Source: Bagarius yarrelli (Eukaryota; Chordata; Actinopteri; Siluriformes; Sisoridae). Taken from it: a stretch of 64,000 nt of DNA. Numbering within the stretch: position 1 is the first letter of the stretch; each line of letters starts with the position of its first letter. Of the stretch, positions 11,907 to 26,800 are shown in pieces. The stretch is taken from positions 4,219,308 through 4,283,307 of the forward strand of contig VCAZ01000021.1 of the NCBI GenBank assembly GCA_005784505.1. Direction: 5' to 3'. The notes beneath the pieces are model-generated. The model did no database searches. It saw only the letters and a list, made by a program, of their open reading frames with translations, and was not told the origin of the DNA. The position numbers and the translations under genes were made by a program.

Positions 11907-14900
11907 CCTTCATGTGTCTCCTAAAACAATAAACATGCTTCTTGAGTTGCAGGGCCAGAATAATTTTTCCCAGGGAACTGAAGAGATTCATTTAGTTTTT
12001 TGGCATAGATGTGGTTGTGGTGAGTGTACGAGGGTGAAATCTGAGCCTCTGCTCTCATTGAGGGGGAATCCTGCCGTGGCCATTGTCTGCTTGGCTGGCA
12101 GAGGAAAGCTATTTAAAATTGTCATAAATTCCACACACCCTGGGCTCTGTGTGAAGTGCTGTTTTTCTCCCCTCAATAGTAGAATAATTTTTATCAGTAT
12201 TTAGACCAGCTCTTCTCTGCTGATCCCTTTGCTGATCAGTTCTCCAAGAACATTGCTTTATTTTCAGAGAAGTCTCACTCGCTCTTAAATTATTCCTGTA
12301 CCTTCAGATACTTCTTCACTATTCCGCCGCCACAATTCCAATCTCTGGCACTTTCGCAACCTGCCAAATACTTTTAATGAGGCCCCGGTTACAGAAATCG
12401 CTTCTGAATACCTTTTCATGTCTTTTTTTTTTTTGTTGTTGTTGTTGAAAAAAAAGAGTTACTTTACCTTTCCTAGTGCTTGAAGTTACCAGGCACACTG
12501 TTGTTTTTCTTTTACATGGCTTGTCTGAGCCTATTTTAATAAGAAAGCCCCTGAACCTGAGGGAGATGGCCAAGTCGATATAAAGAGATTGTCTTGCATC
12601 TATAAGCAGGGTTTTAGTCAGCAAAGGGACACTGAGGACAGCTTATCACTGCCATCCTTCAGGAAGTACGAATCATTACGTTTTCTAGTGTAGAAACAGG
12701 CCAAAAAGCTCTTAGTTATTTCAGCCATTTACAGATAGTGACGTACATAATGGAACGACAGTTAAATCGTTCCTCAAGGATTAGAGTGCAACCCAACACC
12801 CAACAATATTACTATATTGTGCAAACAGTACAAGACAGTACAGTATATTTCACCAGGGACAGTCAGTGCTGACTAATGCACAGGTTTCTAATAGAAAAAG
12901 TGCAAAGGGGTGGTAAATATAACAAATGACACCCTATGACATTGTATTACCATATCACACTGGATTATACTCCATCACTGGACACTTTAGTGTGAACGGG
13001 TTTTGTTTGTTTTAAATTGAGCCTCCTTGTGTTTTTATACTGTTGCTGTTCTTTAAACCGGAAAATCTTTGTATTGTGTACTTAAACATACTTGTTCAGT
13101 AAAGCCGGTTCTTATTGGGAATTTCTCCAGAGGCACAACACACGGAAGCCAAAAAATCGTTACTGTGGCGTTTGTATTTTTAATATGAAACATTGTTCTT
13201 TTTTTATTCTTGCGTCAGTGTAGCAAAACATTGTATTCTATTGGATAGACACACTTTTGAGTAAGTCATCCATTTTGTTGGTATTATTTTAGATACATAA
13301 GAAGAAGAAGAATTGGATGTAATTGAACATTTTTTCAGGAGAAACGTGTCCATATTTAATGCTGCTTTATATATTTTAATTATTTAAACTAAGTGCAGCA
13401 GCAATAATGTATATTCGTGGACATGTATGACCTGTAAGTGATCATCAGTTATTTAGGAATCATACATTTGATTTTGGATCGTTATACAAAAAAAAGCTCT
13501 CTGGTCAACAAAAGTTCAATTTTACACATTTTGCTTTATAAATGTTGACCCAATACAATTGATAGAAGAAGAATATTTACGTAGGCTTTCATAGTCACAT
13601 GACTGCAATGTCTGTAACCACACAGTTCCTCACAATCCATCATGTAACTTAATTATTATCTATAAAACACATTTCATGCTAATGCTAAACTCGGACTTCG
13701 ACAACCCTGTTAACTAGGGCGTCACGATATTAAGAAAACCCTGACGTTGCAATGTATAATGCAATCTAAAAAAAAAAATCACAAGATGACTTGAATAGCT
13801 CTCTTTGGAAAGAATTTAGTATTTTAGAATGATTGTGGTGATTTGGTAAGGAAGTTAATCTGCATAAAATATAACGCACAAATTATAAGCATTTGATTAA
13901 AAACAATAGAACAAACTAAATAAACAGTGCTTTGTTTTTTTTTTGTTTTTTTTATAGTCTTTACTGTATAAATTTAGTCCAATTAATCTTTGCTTAATCT
14001 GCGGTGCAGTCAACTATAATCCCCACTTTACGTTACACATCCTGCAGTGTGCCGACATTACAGTGTCCATGCTGAAACGATATATCGTGCATCCCTACCA
14101 CTAACCTGACTTGTTTAAGAGCTTAAACAATCACAGAAGGAATATTATTGAAAATATCTTCTGTTAACTACAGACCTTTTGGAAAGATGGAACTGGAATT
14201 ACAAGAATGCTAATTGGTGGTTGTTGTTTTTTTAACCGTTGTATTGTTATATGAATAAATCCAAATGTTTCTGTCTTCAGTTAAGTCTGGCACAGCATGT
14301 TTTAATGTTGTTAGGGTTTAGAACTATTAAATTACACAAACTATTTGTCTTAAGGAGGGTTCTATGATTTAGACAGCTGAATGTGGCGGATTGTTTTACC
14401 TTTTATAGGTTTATTTTGATAGGTGTAGGTTTTTATTCTGATTGGGAACGTACTGAGCTGAACGCCTTGATGAAATACGAATGTTGAAATCACAGTTGTC
14501 ACTTTGGTGACCCTCTAGATAATTCATGTGTCGTCTAGTTTGAGTGGCAAATGTGTATAAATGATGCATTGTATGTTTTGAGTTTAATTTCACTAAACAG
14601 ACCTGGTGTGTGTGGTAAATTGCAAAACACCAATGGTGGTCCATCTTGTTCCATTTTAGGTACCAAGGTTTGTTGATATCATTACTGGGCTGTAAGTGCT
14701 TAATAGTGGTGTTTCCTCTCTTCCTTTCCTCTCGGCAAGGCTTCTTCGTGATCTTGCATAAAAAATTTGTGTAAAAAGGATTCCATTAAATTTTTCAAAT
14801 CATTTACTGAACACTCTCCAGAAATCGACATTGAGAGCAGGCTGCAGTGTCGTATAGAGCTCAGTCTGAAGATCGTCTTTGAGTGGTTGATGATAAGCAC

Positions 14901-17683
14901 TGTAAGTTAGCAGGAAAAGAAAAAAAAAACACCTAGAAGTCTTGTCATTTCCACAATCAAAGCCCCTCAAGTCATGGGGCAATAAGCTAAAAGCAGTTTT
15001 ACACCGGAAATTAAATCGTACAAACCAGTCAGAGGCACAAGCTGGCATTAATGGAATTTTAATAAGAAGCATGACATGACATCTTATCCAGGGTCTGATC
15101 ACTTTAGTATGGTGCCAATTAAAAGATGTGATTGCCCTGCTTTGGGTCCTGTAAATCTGTTCCAGTTGATGCCCATAGGGTATCTGAAAGAAGAAAAGAA
15201 AGACCTCCCAGGCCTTAATGGCCAGTGGTCAATTACTGAGGTTTGAATCTAATAGGAAAAGGTGGGAAGGGAGTTCAGTCGAGGATATAATTTTAGATTT
15301 TTAGCTTATAATGCTTTCTTTTTCTCCATTTTTGTTTTAAGTAAACACCGTTAAGAACAGTGAGTAGTAATATTTTATATTGGCTCTTGTTTGTATTTGC
15401 ATCTATATTATTTAGCTAACTGAAGGCAAAAATTAAGTAACAGTGGTTTGCTTGATTTGCTACCCTAAAGAATGCTGTTTTTGGACACCTGAACCATCAC
15501 ATCGCATCTATTTTAACCACTGCACTCCTAGACAAGCTTTCCACTATATTTGGAATTGTGGCTGTTGGGATTCTCTTTTCAAGTTACAAAATGATTAGTG
15601 TGTTTAATTATTAATGTTGGCTAAAGGGTTTGGGGTGCATTTTGTTCTTCAGTAGTGTTTGGAGGGGTTGTGGATGTATACATGCAGTATTCCATACTAT
15701 ATCGTATGCGAAAAGATGTATATGAGGCGAGTAGTATTTCAGAATACTTAGTATCCGAAATTCGGAACGCAAAACATTAACGAATGATTTACTACTTCTG
15801 GCCAGATTTGAAAGTATGCGTACGTCTTATGTGTAAGTGGGTGGAACGTTATAAGTAGCTTTAACTACTTGAAAATAAAAATGTTTTTTCTTTGTGTGAA
15901 AACTGCACTTCGTTTATCATCATCCGATTTAAACATTATTCAACCTCAATTAACGCTACTGTGACATTGTATGTCACGTGACAATATTAACATGGCGGAT
16001 GTAATGCGGCCAGTTTTATTCATACTACCTGTAACCATGTTATACTTTATTACCGGTCAGAAGGTACATACTTTCTTAAATATCATACATACGTAAGTAG
16101 TACCCCAGTTCAGCCTTGGAGTCCGTGGTAAACCTTGTCTTTATGAAGCTCAGGGGCTATAAATACATATATCCACACACAAAGCAGAAACCAAACAAAA
16201 AATCCTGAAAATGTCAATTTTATTACTAGTTCTAGTGCGTCTGCAATGCAACTGAATGGATCTCAGGTTATAGCTGCAGCTGCTAAGGGGTTTGGGACAG
16301 ATTGCTGTGTCCTGTTGAGTGATGCAACATTTGGTTTTTGAGTAATTGTGGCTAAAGAAGTACAGGTGGCCAACATAGAACCCTTTGTGAAAATATGCCA
16401 AATTATTTGCCAGTAAAATCAGTCTGATAATGAAATATGTTGTGTATATATATGTATAATGTGTGTATAGAGTAAATTGGTTTTAGTTGAAGAGGAAAAC
16501 TTTTAAAGCTTTGAATTGTAAGCAGGTATTACAAATGCAGTTGAGTGGGCAGTCTTGGTCCTAATTCTTAGTTATTTTGTGTGCCAGGGAGTTTAAAGGC
16601 GTTCTCTCAACAATTTGTCCACCAGTGTTGGTTTTATTTATTGATTTATTTTATCAGATGTAAAGCTTCCAATTGTTGTGACTTGACACGTGACTGTTTA
16701 CTCATCACTCACTCCAGACGAGTGGCTAGCTTTACTATGTTGTCCCACTACCCTGCTAGGTTGTAGAACAAATGGTTGGTTTTTCAGCTTGGTATCAATA
16801 GGACACACCTTATTGGACGTCTGACCCTCGTTGTGTTTGTAGAGCTGTCCTGAGCCACGCCTCATCGTGTTCCATTTTATTTAAACCCCGAAAACAAACT
16901 AGTGCTATGCTCCAGATATACTTTCTCACCCTAGACTGACATTTGGCGATGCACAGTTAGAAAGCAAAAGTCTTATCCAATATCAATACTGTGATTAAAA
17001 ACACTAAGCTTTCCAGCATTGTAGCGTATAACATGCATGTTATCTGGCCCATTTTATTTACTTGTTTATTTATTTGGTCGGGAGACCAAGGAGAATAATT
17101 TTCTCAGGTACTTGGTGTTCTTTGGAAAACGGAGGTGTTCATCCCTCATGGCCAGCGATTCTCTGGTGAGAAGGTGCCTCTTTTCAGCTGCCATGGTTCC
17201 CCCCTTGTGCGAGGTGTCAGTTTACACCACTGTGAGCAGAATTGGTGCTCCCATATGCCTAGTTCCATGGCGTCACTTCTTGTGAGAACAGTGTACCCTT
17301 TGGGGAATTACAGGTACTTTTTAGGTCTTTGTCAAACAGGACTGTGCAATTTATTTATAGGCAAAAACACAAAATCGAGGATTTCCACAGAAACATTTCA
17401 TAGTGCAGCTGTTTTGCTTAAATATGGAATTAATATCTGTGTTATGAATAATAAAGAATTACAAGCAAGCCTTGTATATTTAATACAACAATATTTTTAT
17501 AGCCTTTTGTTTCCAGTATATACTGCATGGAGCAAATATTTTTATTTTACTGTACTAAATAAACTGTACTTACTTACTCTCTAGTTCTTAGTTATTTATG
17601 TAGTGCATTAGCTATATATAGTGAAAAATCATCTTAAAATGTTACCACATAAATCTGACAAAAGTATTAACAATTCTTTGTCC

Positions 17684-17733
<50 letters not shown>

Positions 17734-17835
17734 AATTCAATTTATAAAAAACATAAAATATTATACCAAGACTGGTGGGAAAAGGTGATCAATAACTCAT
17801 CCATTCTTTCAGTGTGATATATATATATATTTAAA

Positions 17836-17869
<34 letters not shown>

Positions 17870-20800
17870 GATATAATTGTGTTCATTCATTAGGACTGTG
17901 TAAAAACTATTGATACGGCTATTTATTGCAATATTTTTTTACGATAGCGTATCGATATTCTAACCTGTAGTATCATTACATATCTAAATTACTTTTTAAA
18001 CTCATTTTCTTTAGTGTGTCATACGACTTCCTCCTCCGCTCCTGTAGTTGTCGCTAACTCGTACCGCCATTGTCTCAGCAAGCATGGCGAAAAAGTAAGG
18101 GCGCCCCTGGCTTCGTATTTTTTAGGGGTTTTTTTTCCATATTGTGATGTATTGTGAGGCTCTTGCCAATACACAGCCCTTATGTATAAACAGGTCTGTA
18201 ATTTGCTTACATAAAAAAAGTGGTTATTTAACCCCCACCACCACCACCACCACCACCTTACTGTAAAAACCAAATGGGACAAATTCCCAGCCAGAAAGAT
18301 TGTTGGAGATGCTGAGTAGCCACTTTATTAGAAGCCCTGCACTTTAGTAAGATCAGTGTCAACATTAAGCCTGATCTGCAGTGCTTTTTTTTTTTTGTTT
18401 GTTTCTGTGGCGTTTATACTTATCTAGTGTGACTAAAAATATCTGCAAAGTATTTGTAAAGATAGGTGACTAAATGCCTGGTCTGGTCTGAACATCTGCC
18501 ACATTTAAGTGCAGGCATTACTCTAAGGGTCATGTTCACATTCAACTAAGGATAATTTGCTTTATTATATTTCTTGTAATGCATTGTTAAAAAATTTAAC
18601 ATGCTGAATGTACAAACTGTGTTTTTATTGTTTTATACCAACTTCTGATACGATAGATTCAATCATTTTAGGTATTAAAATTTACTAACTTTTATTTTGT
18701 CCATTGCTACCCGTTTTTGTCTGTCCCCCCTTTTCGTTCTCTCTCTTTTTTTTTTTTTTTTTTCCTTTCTTTTGCTATCTCTAGCTTTCCAATTATACAT
18801 GTATTGGCTGTCTGTCTTTATCTGTCTATATCTATTTAACTGTCTGACTGTATTGACACATGTCTATCTGGCAAAGTCTAGAATATTGGCATGCTAGCTA
18901 CCTATTCAACTCAACGAATGTTGGCACGCTGTGTCTGTCTCTCTGTCTGTCAGTCTAAGAAATGTAATCATTTTATCATCTATTGGTCGGAAATAAGACG
19001 TTTAGGCAGTCGAGGTGGTTTATAGTGTGATGCTCACCAGCAAAGATGGACAAGTTAAGCAGAACAAAGACTCTTTATTCAGGTGGTCTCGGCACTGAGC
19101 GCACATAGACTGGTCATATTGCAATGAACAGAAAGAAAGACCTGCACACTGGATTGCTGCTGGATTCTACACAGCTTTGCTTAGTTGCAAACGAACAACC
19201 AAATCAGCACTTAACCAAGTTTTTTCTGTCTCGATATTTTAAATAGATGAAGCTGGACAGCTGTCAAACATAACAGATTTTTTTTATATTTCATGGTAAC
19301 CTTGCTTGTGGGTGAGCCTGAGAAAGATGGCTAGCCCGAGGCCCTGGGGATATTGTGTCTTCCAGTCATACTACCAAAATGTATCTGCTTGTCCTGTCAG
19401 TCGTTGCTATCCTTAAGTGACAATTAAAATCTTACACGTTAAGCTTAAAACTGTGACATCATTTGGCGAGCCTTACTGTTCTATCTGGTAGTCCTGTAAC
19501 AGTAATCATCGCCTTGTTTGTCCACTAAAGCTACTATAGGCTAAAATTCAAGCAATAAACCCTTTTTCTGAAAATTTCTCTTAAATAAATTATTGTGCAT
19601 TTAGAATTAGTGCCTAAATGTGAAATAGTAGAATATCTAATAAGGGAGGCTTTCCCCTCGGACCATGGAAAGGCAGTGCTGGTCACCATTATGGCTGGAA
19701 AAAGAGGTGGGATCCTTCCTGGTGTTTGTCAGCCGTCATTATAATGCTAAAGCCTGGGACCAATTAAAGATTTTTTTCCTACTGGCTGAAAGAGTCTTTA
19801 TAGTTCAGTTATTCACCAGCACTGTCTTTCTGAGGACTGGTCACTTTAGATTGGTGCTAACTTTAACCACACAGTTCAGTGAGTTAAGTCAGAGTAAAGT
19901 AACTTGAAAGTTGGTATTAATAGATAAAAGTAAAGCCAAAGTAAGGCTGAGATGATCCCAGAGGAGACCCTAGTTTGTCTATTGTAGTTTACATCTAAAA
20001 AAATTGTAATTTCATCTGCAGACACAAAAATTAAATCTATACATGGTTTTAATTGATATAAACCTACAATAATGTATTTCAAAAAAGAGAACACGGGCAA
20101 GTGTTTAAATCTGGTGGTGACTAGGGGAAGGCGTTTGGTTGCTAATGGTGAGGGCTAAAGAAAAAGGTGTTCAGCGTTTTCTGTGTGGGATTTTGTCAAG
20201 TTTTCCCATTACATTATTAACATAGCTGAAGAAAAAATGCTGCTAATATAAACATGGATTATCTTAGGCATGGCTTTATTCCTCTTACCTTACCTTAAAA
20301 TAGCAGCAAATCAACAGACACACTCTCTAATTTGCTTACAAACTATTAGTTGAATATTTTATACTAATCTGCTGCTAATTTGATTAATTTCTTTTACGGA
20401 ATACTGCTTATACTCGTAAAGAATGGGGGGTTTAATTAATTGATGGCCTTTAACACTGATGATTCAGTTTGTATGCATGGAATGTGGGTTAGGGCATGGG
20501 GCAGTAGGGGGTTGTTAACATAACTTGGGTAAACGTTTGTCTAAATTAAGTTGAGAACCGCTATTTGATCGGAAAGTTTGATCTTTAAATCGTCTCCTAA
20601 AGACAGCTAGTGACTCGGCTGTTCTGACATTTGATGAGAAGTTCATTATTTAAGTTATTATAATTTTAGAGCCATGCATCTGTTTATTTGCTAGTTTGGG
20701 GAGTAAAGGAACCAAAACTGTAAGCCATGAGCGTATTATTACATAAAGGCCAGAGTCTATATACCTTCATGCACTCAACTGTATCACTGTGCTGCCTTAT

Positions 20801-23800
20801 ATAGTCCATAAATATGATTTTCCTACAATGCATTAAAACTATAATAAATTTAAAACCTATAGAGGTTCTCGTACTTCTATTTAAGTTGCACAGAAGCTTC
20901 TGGTTACATGTCTACATTTGATATAGTACACGGGTATCAAAGGAAATGATTTATAATTACACACTTTGGTGTCAACCAGATGAGAAAACCTGGTTTCCTT
21001 AAAATTTTCTTCCTCATGATGTTCAAGTTTTTTCTTTCAACCCTGGTGAACCCCAAACAAGTGGACTGAGACCATTAAAAGGGTGGGTCTCTGTCCGCTC
21101 ACAAACAAACTCTGGTCTACGAACGTGACGCAGCCCAAATATGTCTAATTGGACCAAGAACAGGACATAATGTCACATGGTGCAATGCAAATGCAATTCC
21201 GAAAGCGTAAGACTGCTCAAGCATAACCACCACGAAAACTCTGTCTCCTTGTTTCTTCATGCAGTGCTAAACGTATCGCTGTACTAAAAGATTCTGTATA
21301 TTTAGGTTCGTCGTCAAAAATGCGAGTATGAAGACTAAGTGGACCATGACTAAATGTATCATTTTCCTTTTTGGTAAGGACCAAATAAACCAGTTGAACA
21401 GAACTACAAATGTGAACACACCCTGTTACCTTATTTAGGAATTCTTAACTCATTTAGAAGAAAAGCTGAAGGATTATCAAGAGGTTGTGCTGAATGCAGA
21501 TAGTCGACCGCACTGATTATTGTTTACAGTGTGCGTGTTTTACAAACGTACATCTCATTGTGGAGTCGGTGCTTCAGTTTTTAGATGGTAATCCGACTCT
21601 TAAAGGAAATTCGGGATTTACCTCACAGATTGTTGCTAAGCCTGACTGTTGAGTCAGAAGTGTAATCTGAAGCAGCGTTGGGTTTTTGTGTATATTGACC
21701 GCTCTTCACTGAGGACAGAAATGCTGATAGAATCTAATAGTGTACTTTAGCAGTTTAGCTGTGTAATGATCTAAATGTCAACTGGATCAGGTTTTTTTTT
21801 TTTTTTTCCTTTGCGGTTTTGTCTCAGAATTTTCCGGCTTTGCCTCATTATTACCCAGTCTTGAAGAAAGGGCAAATGCTTTCTGACTGGCATTGTGCTG
21901 TGATTGGCATCCTGGCTCTCGCTCTCGCTCTCTCTCTCGCTCTCTGTGTGTTCGAAAATGTGTAAGAGAGAGCAGGGGTTCTTTTTAGCTGTTTTCCACA
22001 GAAAAAAAAGGGAAACGGCCTCTGCCCTGGCTTGGTGTACTTGCTGGCCAATTTCCTGTTCCAGGTCAATGAGTGTATTGTACACTTTGCTTGTCCAGAT
22101 TCCCACTTCCAAATCTAATGTGACCTTTTCAACTTAAGCAGACGTTCCACAGCCACAATAATAATCTGATTGTCATTCTAATTCTATTCAATTACGCTTT
22201 ATATATTGGTTTGGTTTGGGTTTTTTTTTAAAATAAGGGTTTCTGAGGTATTTTCCCCTGATTTTAAAAGCTAGACAATGTCAGTGGGGGGAAAAAAACC
22301 CAAAAAGCATCCGGTATTTTTTATATTGCTGTGTAGAATTTTTTTTGCTATGAATTAATTGCAATTTAGTCCTGACCTCAGACTTTTCTTGTTACTTTTT
22401 TCAGATTGTCTTTATGTTAACAAGAGGAAACATAATATGCAGGTCTGTGAGTTCTACCCATAAAGTGTAAAGAAAGATCCAAAAGATATCACTCCACTTC
22501 ATGGCTAATACACACCAGTGGCTTTAACTGACTAAATAAACACAGTGCAGTGAATAGACTCATTTAGCTGCTTATATTTGAACCTGACCCAGTCATGCAA
22601 TTAATTGCAACCCATAATATTTGTGCAGCAGTGCAATGTTTGGATGCCGTGACCTCATGATTAAGGGTCCTGAGCTGTCTGGTCAGGGGAGTGGTGTCTC
22701 GTCTTGTCGAGGTCGAGTCTTGGTTGAAGTGTAACCTGAGAATGTGTATTTCTGTGGCTCAAACCCTGGAAATGGCTCCAGGGCTTCGATTCTTCCTCGT
22801 GTTGATTTGTTCCCTATTTTGTAATGCGATTGCATTATAAGCATCCCAAACAGATCAGAATTTTGTTTGGACTTTGGTTAAAAATTGTGTTGCTTCTTAA
22901 TGTGATTGGGATTGCTGCAGTAGTTTTTATTTTTGCATTGTGGGAAATAAACATTTAATAATTGTATAAGTGCCTAACATGCATTCTTGTGGATTTTTTT
23001 TTTTTTTTTTTTTGTCACACTGGAAATGTATATATGCTAGTAAAGAAGAGTGCGTTCTTTCGTACTGTCACATTGTCAATTTGCTGGGCTTTCAGAACGA
23101 CAGTTTCTCTTTAAAGCTCATTTGTCTCCAGATGTCCTCGACTCGCAGTGCACACAGAGCGTAGTGACTAATTGCTGGTACCGTTGTAAGTCCCTGTGGG
23201 ACACCAAGAGCTAGACAAACAAGTGTCCTGTGGGTCTGTCTTCTCAAATTCATAATTGGGACAACCACACATTGTCGAGTTTGGGTGTGTGTGTGTCCTC
23301 TTTGTGTTTTTGTGTGTTCAAATACACACAGTGAGGTGTACATACAGTATATATGATGGCTTAAGGGCAACGTGTAAGTCTTTCTTTCTTGTTTTATGTT
23401 AGATTTGTTTTTTTGTTAATCTTTTTTTTTTTTTTTAAAAAAAGCCACTAAGAAGTGAGACAGCTTGTAAACTGTAAACCTTATTGTACCATACAGATTT
23501 GTTCAGAAGCAGCATAAAATTAAAGATGTAAATGGTCCTAACATATATAAATAAATTGATCTCTTCTGGTTCTAATGCACTATAAAACAGCATATAGATG
23601 CTAATCCCAAACTGAGATATATATATGTGATTCCTGAGGTAGAAAATAGGTGAACAACGCAACAACATTTAAAAAGCAAACAAGCCGTAACACAGTGGAT
23701 ATAAACAAAAAGGTTCTAACACATCAAAATCAAGTCACAACACAAATGCTTCCGACTAATACAGGGCTGTTGGTCTGCGGAACCAACTTTATGGTCTTAT

Positions 23801-26800
23801 ACATAAAATCGCACTAAATATATATTTTGATATTTAGCTTTACAGTTACACTTACAGTCTCTTTGTCTGTAACAGTAAAGCATCCAGAACACCCGCGAAA
23901 ATGTTTATTGGGAACTTTGTTCGCTTTCTAACCTGTATTGATTTTGCTGCGTTGGGGCAGGATTACGCTGATTTTTACTACTAGATTTTGGGATTTTGCA
24001 CACGATTCTTAATGAAGCTCAGGGCTTTGTTCACAAGGGGCATTGTCATGCTGCAAACTGTGTTTGGATCTCCTGTAAAGAAATAATTCAATATTACAGT
24101 ATACAAAGAATTTCCACACATTAAGGGCATCCTTTAAATGCTGTAAATGTGGTGGAACGCACAATTGTGGTAAGGAGTCCACAAACTTTCGATTTAATAT
24201 TGTATGTATTGTATTAGAACAGACTAAGCTAAAATTATTAATGTCTTTCACAGCAGGATTCTGATGAACAGTGTTAAAATTCCAAATATTTGAAACACAC
24301 AAGCATTTATTCTGCATCAAAGAGCAATTAAATGCGAAAAGAATGTTTCAATTTTCAGTCCTGAACTAATAATGAGCCGAAAAAAGCGCATCTGACCTTG
24401 AGTTTTATTAAAACACAGGTCAAAAAACTTTAACTCCTTTTTCTCTCCCTTCCTTGACAGTGTGCAAGGATCCACCGTATAAAGTGGAAGAGTCTGGATA
24501 CGCCGGCTTTATTCTGCCTATTGAAGTGTACTTCAGAAATAAGGTATTTATAAAATGTCCCTTTCCTCAGAGTCCGCATACCCATCATCTAATCTGACAA
24601 GCTAAATGTGTGCGCACAATTTTTATCTTCAGGAGGAGCCGAAAAAAGTTCGCTTCGACTACGATCTGTTCCTGCACCTGGAAGGTCACCCCCCTGTCAA
24701 TCACCTGCGCTGTGAGAAGCTCACCTTCAACAACCCGACAGAGGAGTTCCGCAGGAAGCTGCTAAAGGCCGGAGGGGTAATTGCTTACTAAACAGAACTG
24801 AGATGAGGAATAAACATGATGCGGACCATTTATTCACTTGAAACTAAATATTTACATGCTTCTTGTTTTATTATACAGATTTTTAATTTAAAAACTTGCA
24901 TTGTTTGTTAAAAATTAACTAATCTAAGTCTAATAAATCTGAGCTAGAAACCTCATAAACCCCTAAAAGCTGTTCCATTCAGCTTGTTGATACTGGGATG
25001 TAAACTCATAACCTTCTGATCAATAGTCTGATGCATTAAATTCTAAGATACCCCTTTGTTTATGGGTTGTTAGATAGTTTAACGCTCTTTGTAAGAAATG
25101 CTAACCTATAAGCGTTTTAACTAAGATAAAAAAGCTGAGGTACAATCTAGACTTTTCCTTGTCGTCAATGACGCTAATCCTTGCTAGCATCTAATGTAAT
25201 GCTGTAATCTTTGTCAGAGTGCTGAAGAACCTGCATTTGCCATAGGTAAAATTATTGCTAATTGCTTAACGTCCTGCAGCTCTCAGACTGGTCAATCCGA
25301 ACGTTTGCCATAGTACATACAAACCTTCACTTAACATGGGCAGAATATTTCAACAATTTGGGATCACAGGCCTTTCCTCCTCTTGCATTTTTACTCAAAA
25401 AAAAACAATCTGATTAAACTAAATAATTAACTTCAACATGAAAGTGGAAAACAATATAGCGAGCAAAAGAGGGAGGAAAAATTGTGACAAACGCACATAT
25501 GCAAATCATTAGCAACAAAATCTGTCAAAGGCAGATATGTCAAAAAAGAGGGGACGTTAGTGTGTAGTAAGTATGTAGGAAGAATAATCATTTAAAATAG
25601 GTAAATTTGTGCAACGGGATGGTAGTGGTATTTGGTGCAAAATATTTTCAGAATAGAATCAATACTATTTCTAAATATAATACCCAAGGATGCACCAATA
25701 CCATTTTTTAAAGACACGAGTTTTTTTAGCGTACTAGTACCAGTAGTATTTATTAGCGATACCTGTGTTTTGTTTTGTTTTTTGGTGTTTTTTTTTATTT
25801 ATATAGCTCTTTTTTTTATTTATATAGCTCTTGAGTTATCTCTTGACATTTTCTGTCGTCCTGCAAGGGTTTGCTGAGCGTTAACATTATTGCTAGCAGG
25901 AAAAGGTTTTATCCGATTATACATATTATAAGTACACATTTTTGTTATCTCTTGATATTTTTGCAGCTTGCCATAAGTGAGTAGCTTCCCCACCGCTAAG
26001 CTTGATATTCTGTCACTGCTGCCAGAGTCTTTGTGCACTGAAAGTTTTGTCAGTGACGTCCCCAGAGGTGTCAGAGTGTTTTTACGAGTACATGAGCTCA
26101 TTCTTGGTATCTGTGCATCCTTAATAATAGTATTTTAATTTCCATCCCTGATCATCCTGCAGTTGAATCCTTACTTACCATTTTTCAAAAGTCTGTTAAG
26201 GTTACGCTGCATAAACTAAATAAGTAATTGCCCTCTAGATTTATTTTTGTTTTAACAGTACATAAGGGTGATGTCACAGTTCACCACTTTTAAAGGTTTC
26301 CGTATCAGGGCTTCGTAGCTGCTTTGCAGTTAACCGTGCTTATGTGGGTGGTGTCTTTCAAGGAAAGCTGTGGGCATGACCACACCCCCTCACCTTCACA
26401 CGTGCACACACACACTCATAGCAAGAAAAAGTGTGTAGTGCTATTCCATGAAACTTCAGAGTCAGTGAATTAGTCTTGATGGATTTTCTGTTCTAATTAG
26501 CCACGATGAGTAACTTTTTTGCAGTATGAATGAAAGTAGGCCAGTTCCAACTTGAACTATCCATCAATAAGGGACGAACAGACTCCAGAGTTCTTGGTTC
26601 TATGCGAGAGGACACAGCACTGTATTTATGTAATAATAGGAATGCATCAGGCATAAGGAAGCATTCATGCACTAATATTTCCCATTTGTAGAATCTCCTG
26701 ATTATAGCTTTAATTCAGACAGCAGACATGGCCTCAGTTCCCTTAATATTAGCTAGTTTGGTGGGTGTGGGTGGGGGTGGGGGTTGAGTAGCATGTATTT

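Larger units (their letters stand above)
4078..24460 (+). other. mllt3: mllt3 intron 2 (20.4 kb)
   Basis: The largest intron, splitting the YEATS domain after K63-R64. It holds microsatellites (4143-4190, 5585-5616, 11859-11904, 17816-17866), SINEs (4318-4440, 6143-6266) and Tc1-like and other TIR-element remnants (8505-9096, 13715-14097, 15670-16115, 17891-18182, 24005-24125). Non-repetitive blocks lie near 9780-10010, 11130-11310, 15100-15280, 19640-19890 and 21840-22130. No exon of another gene is recognised on either strand. Confidence 0.85.
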
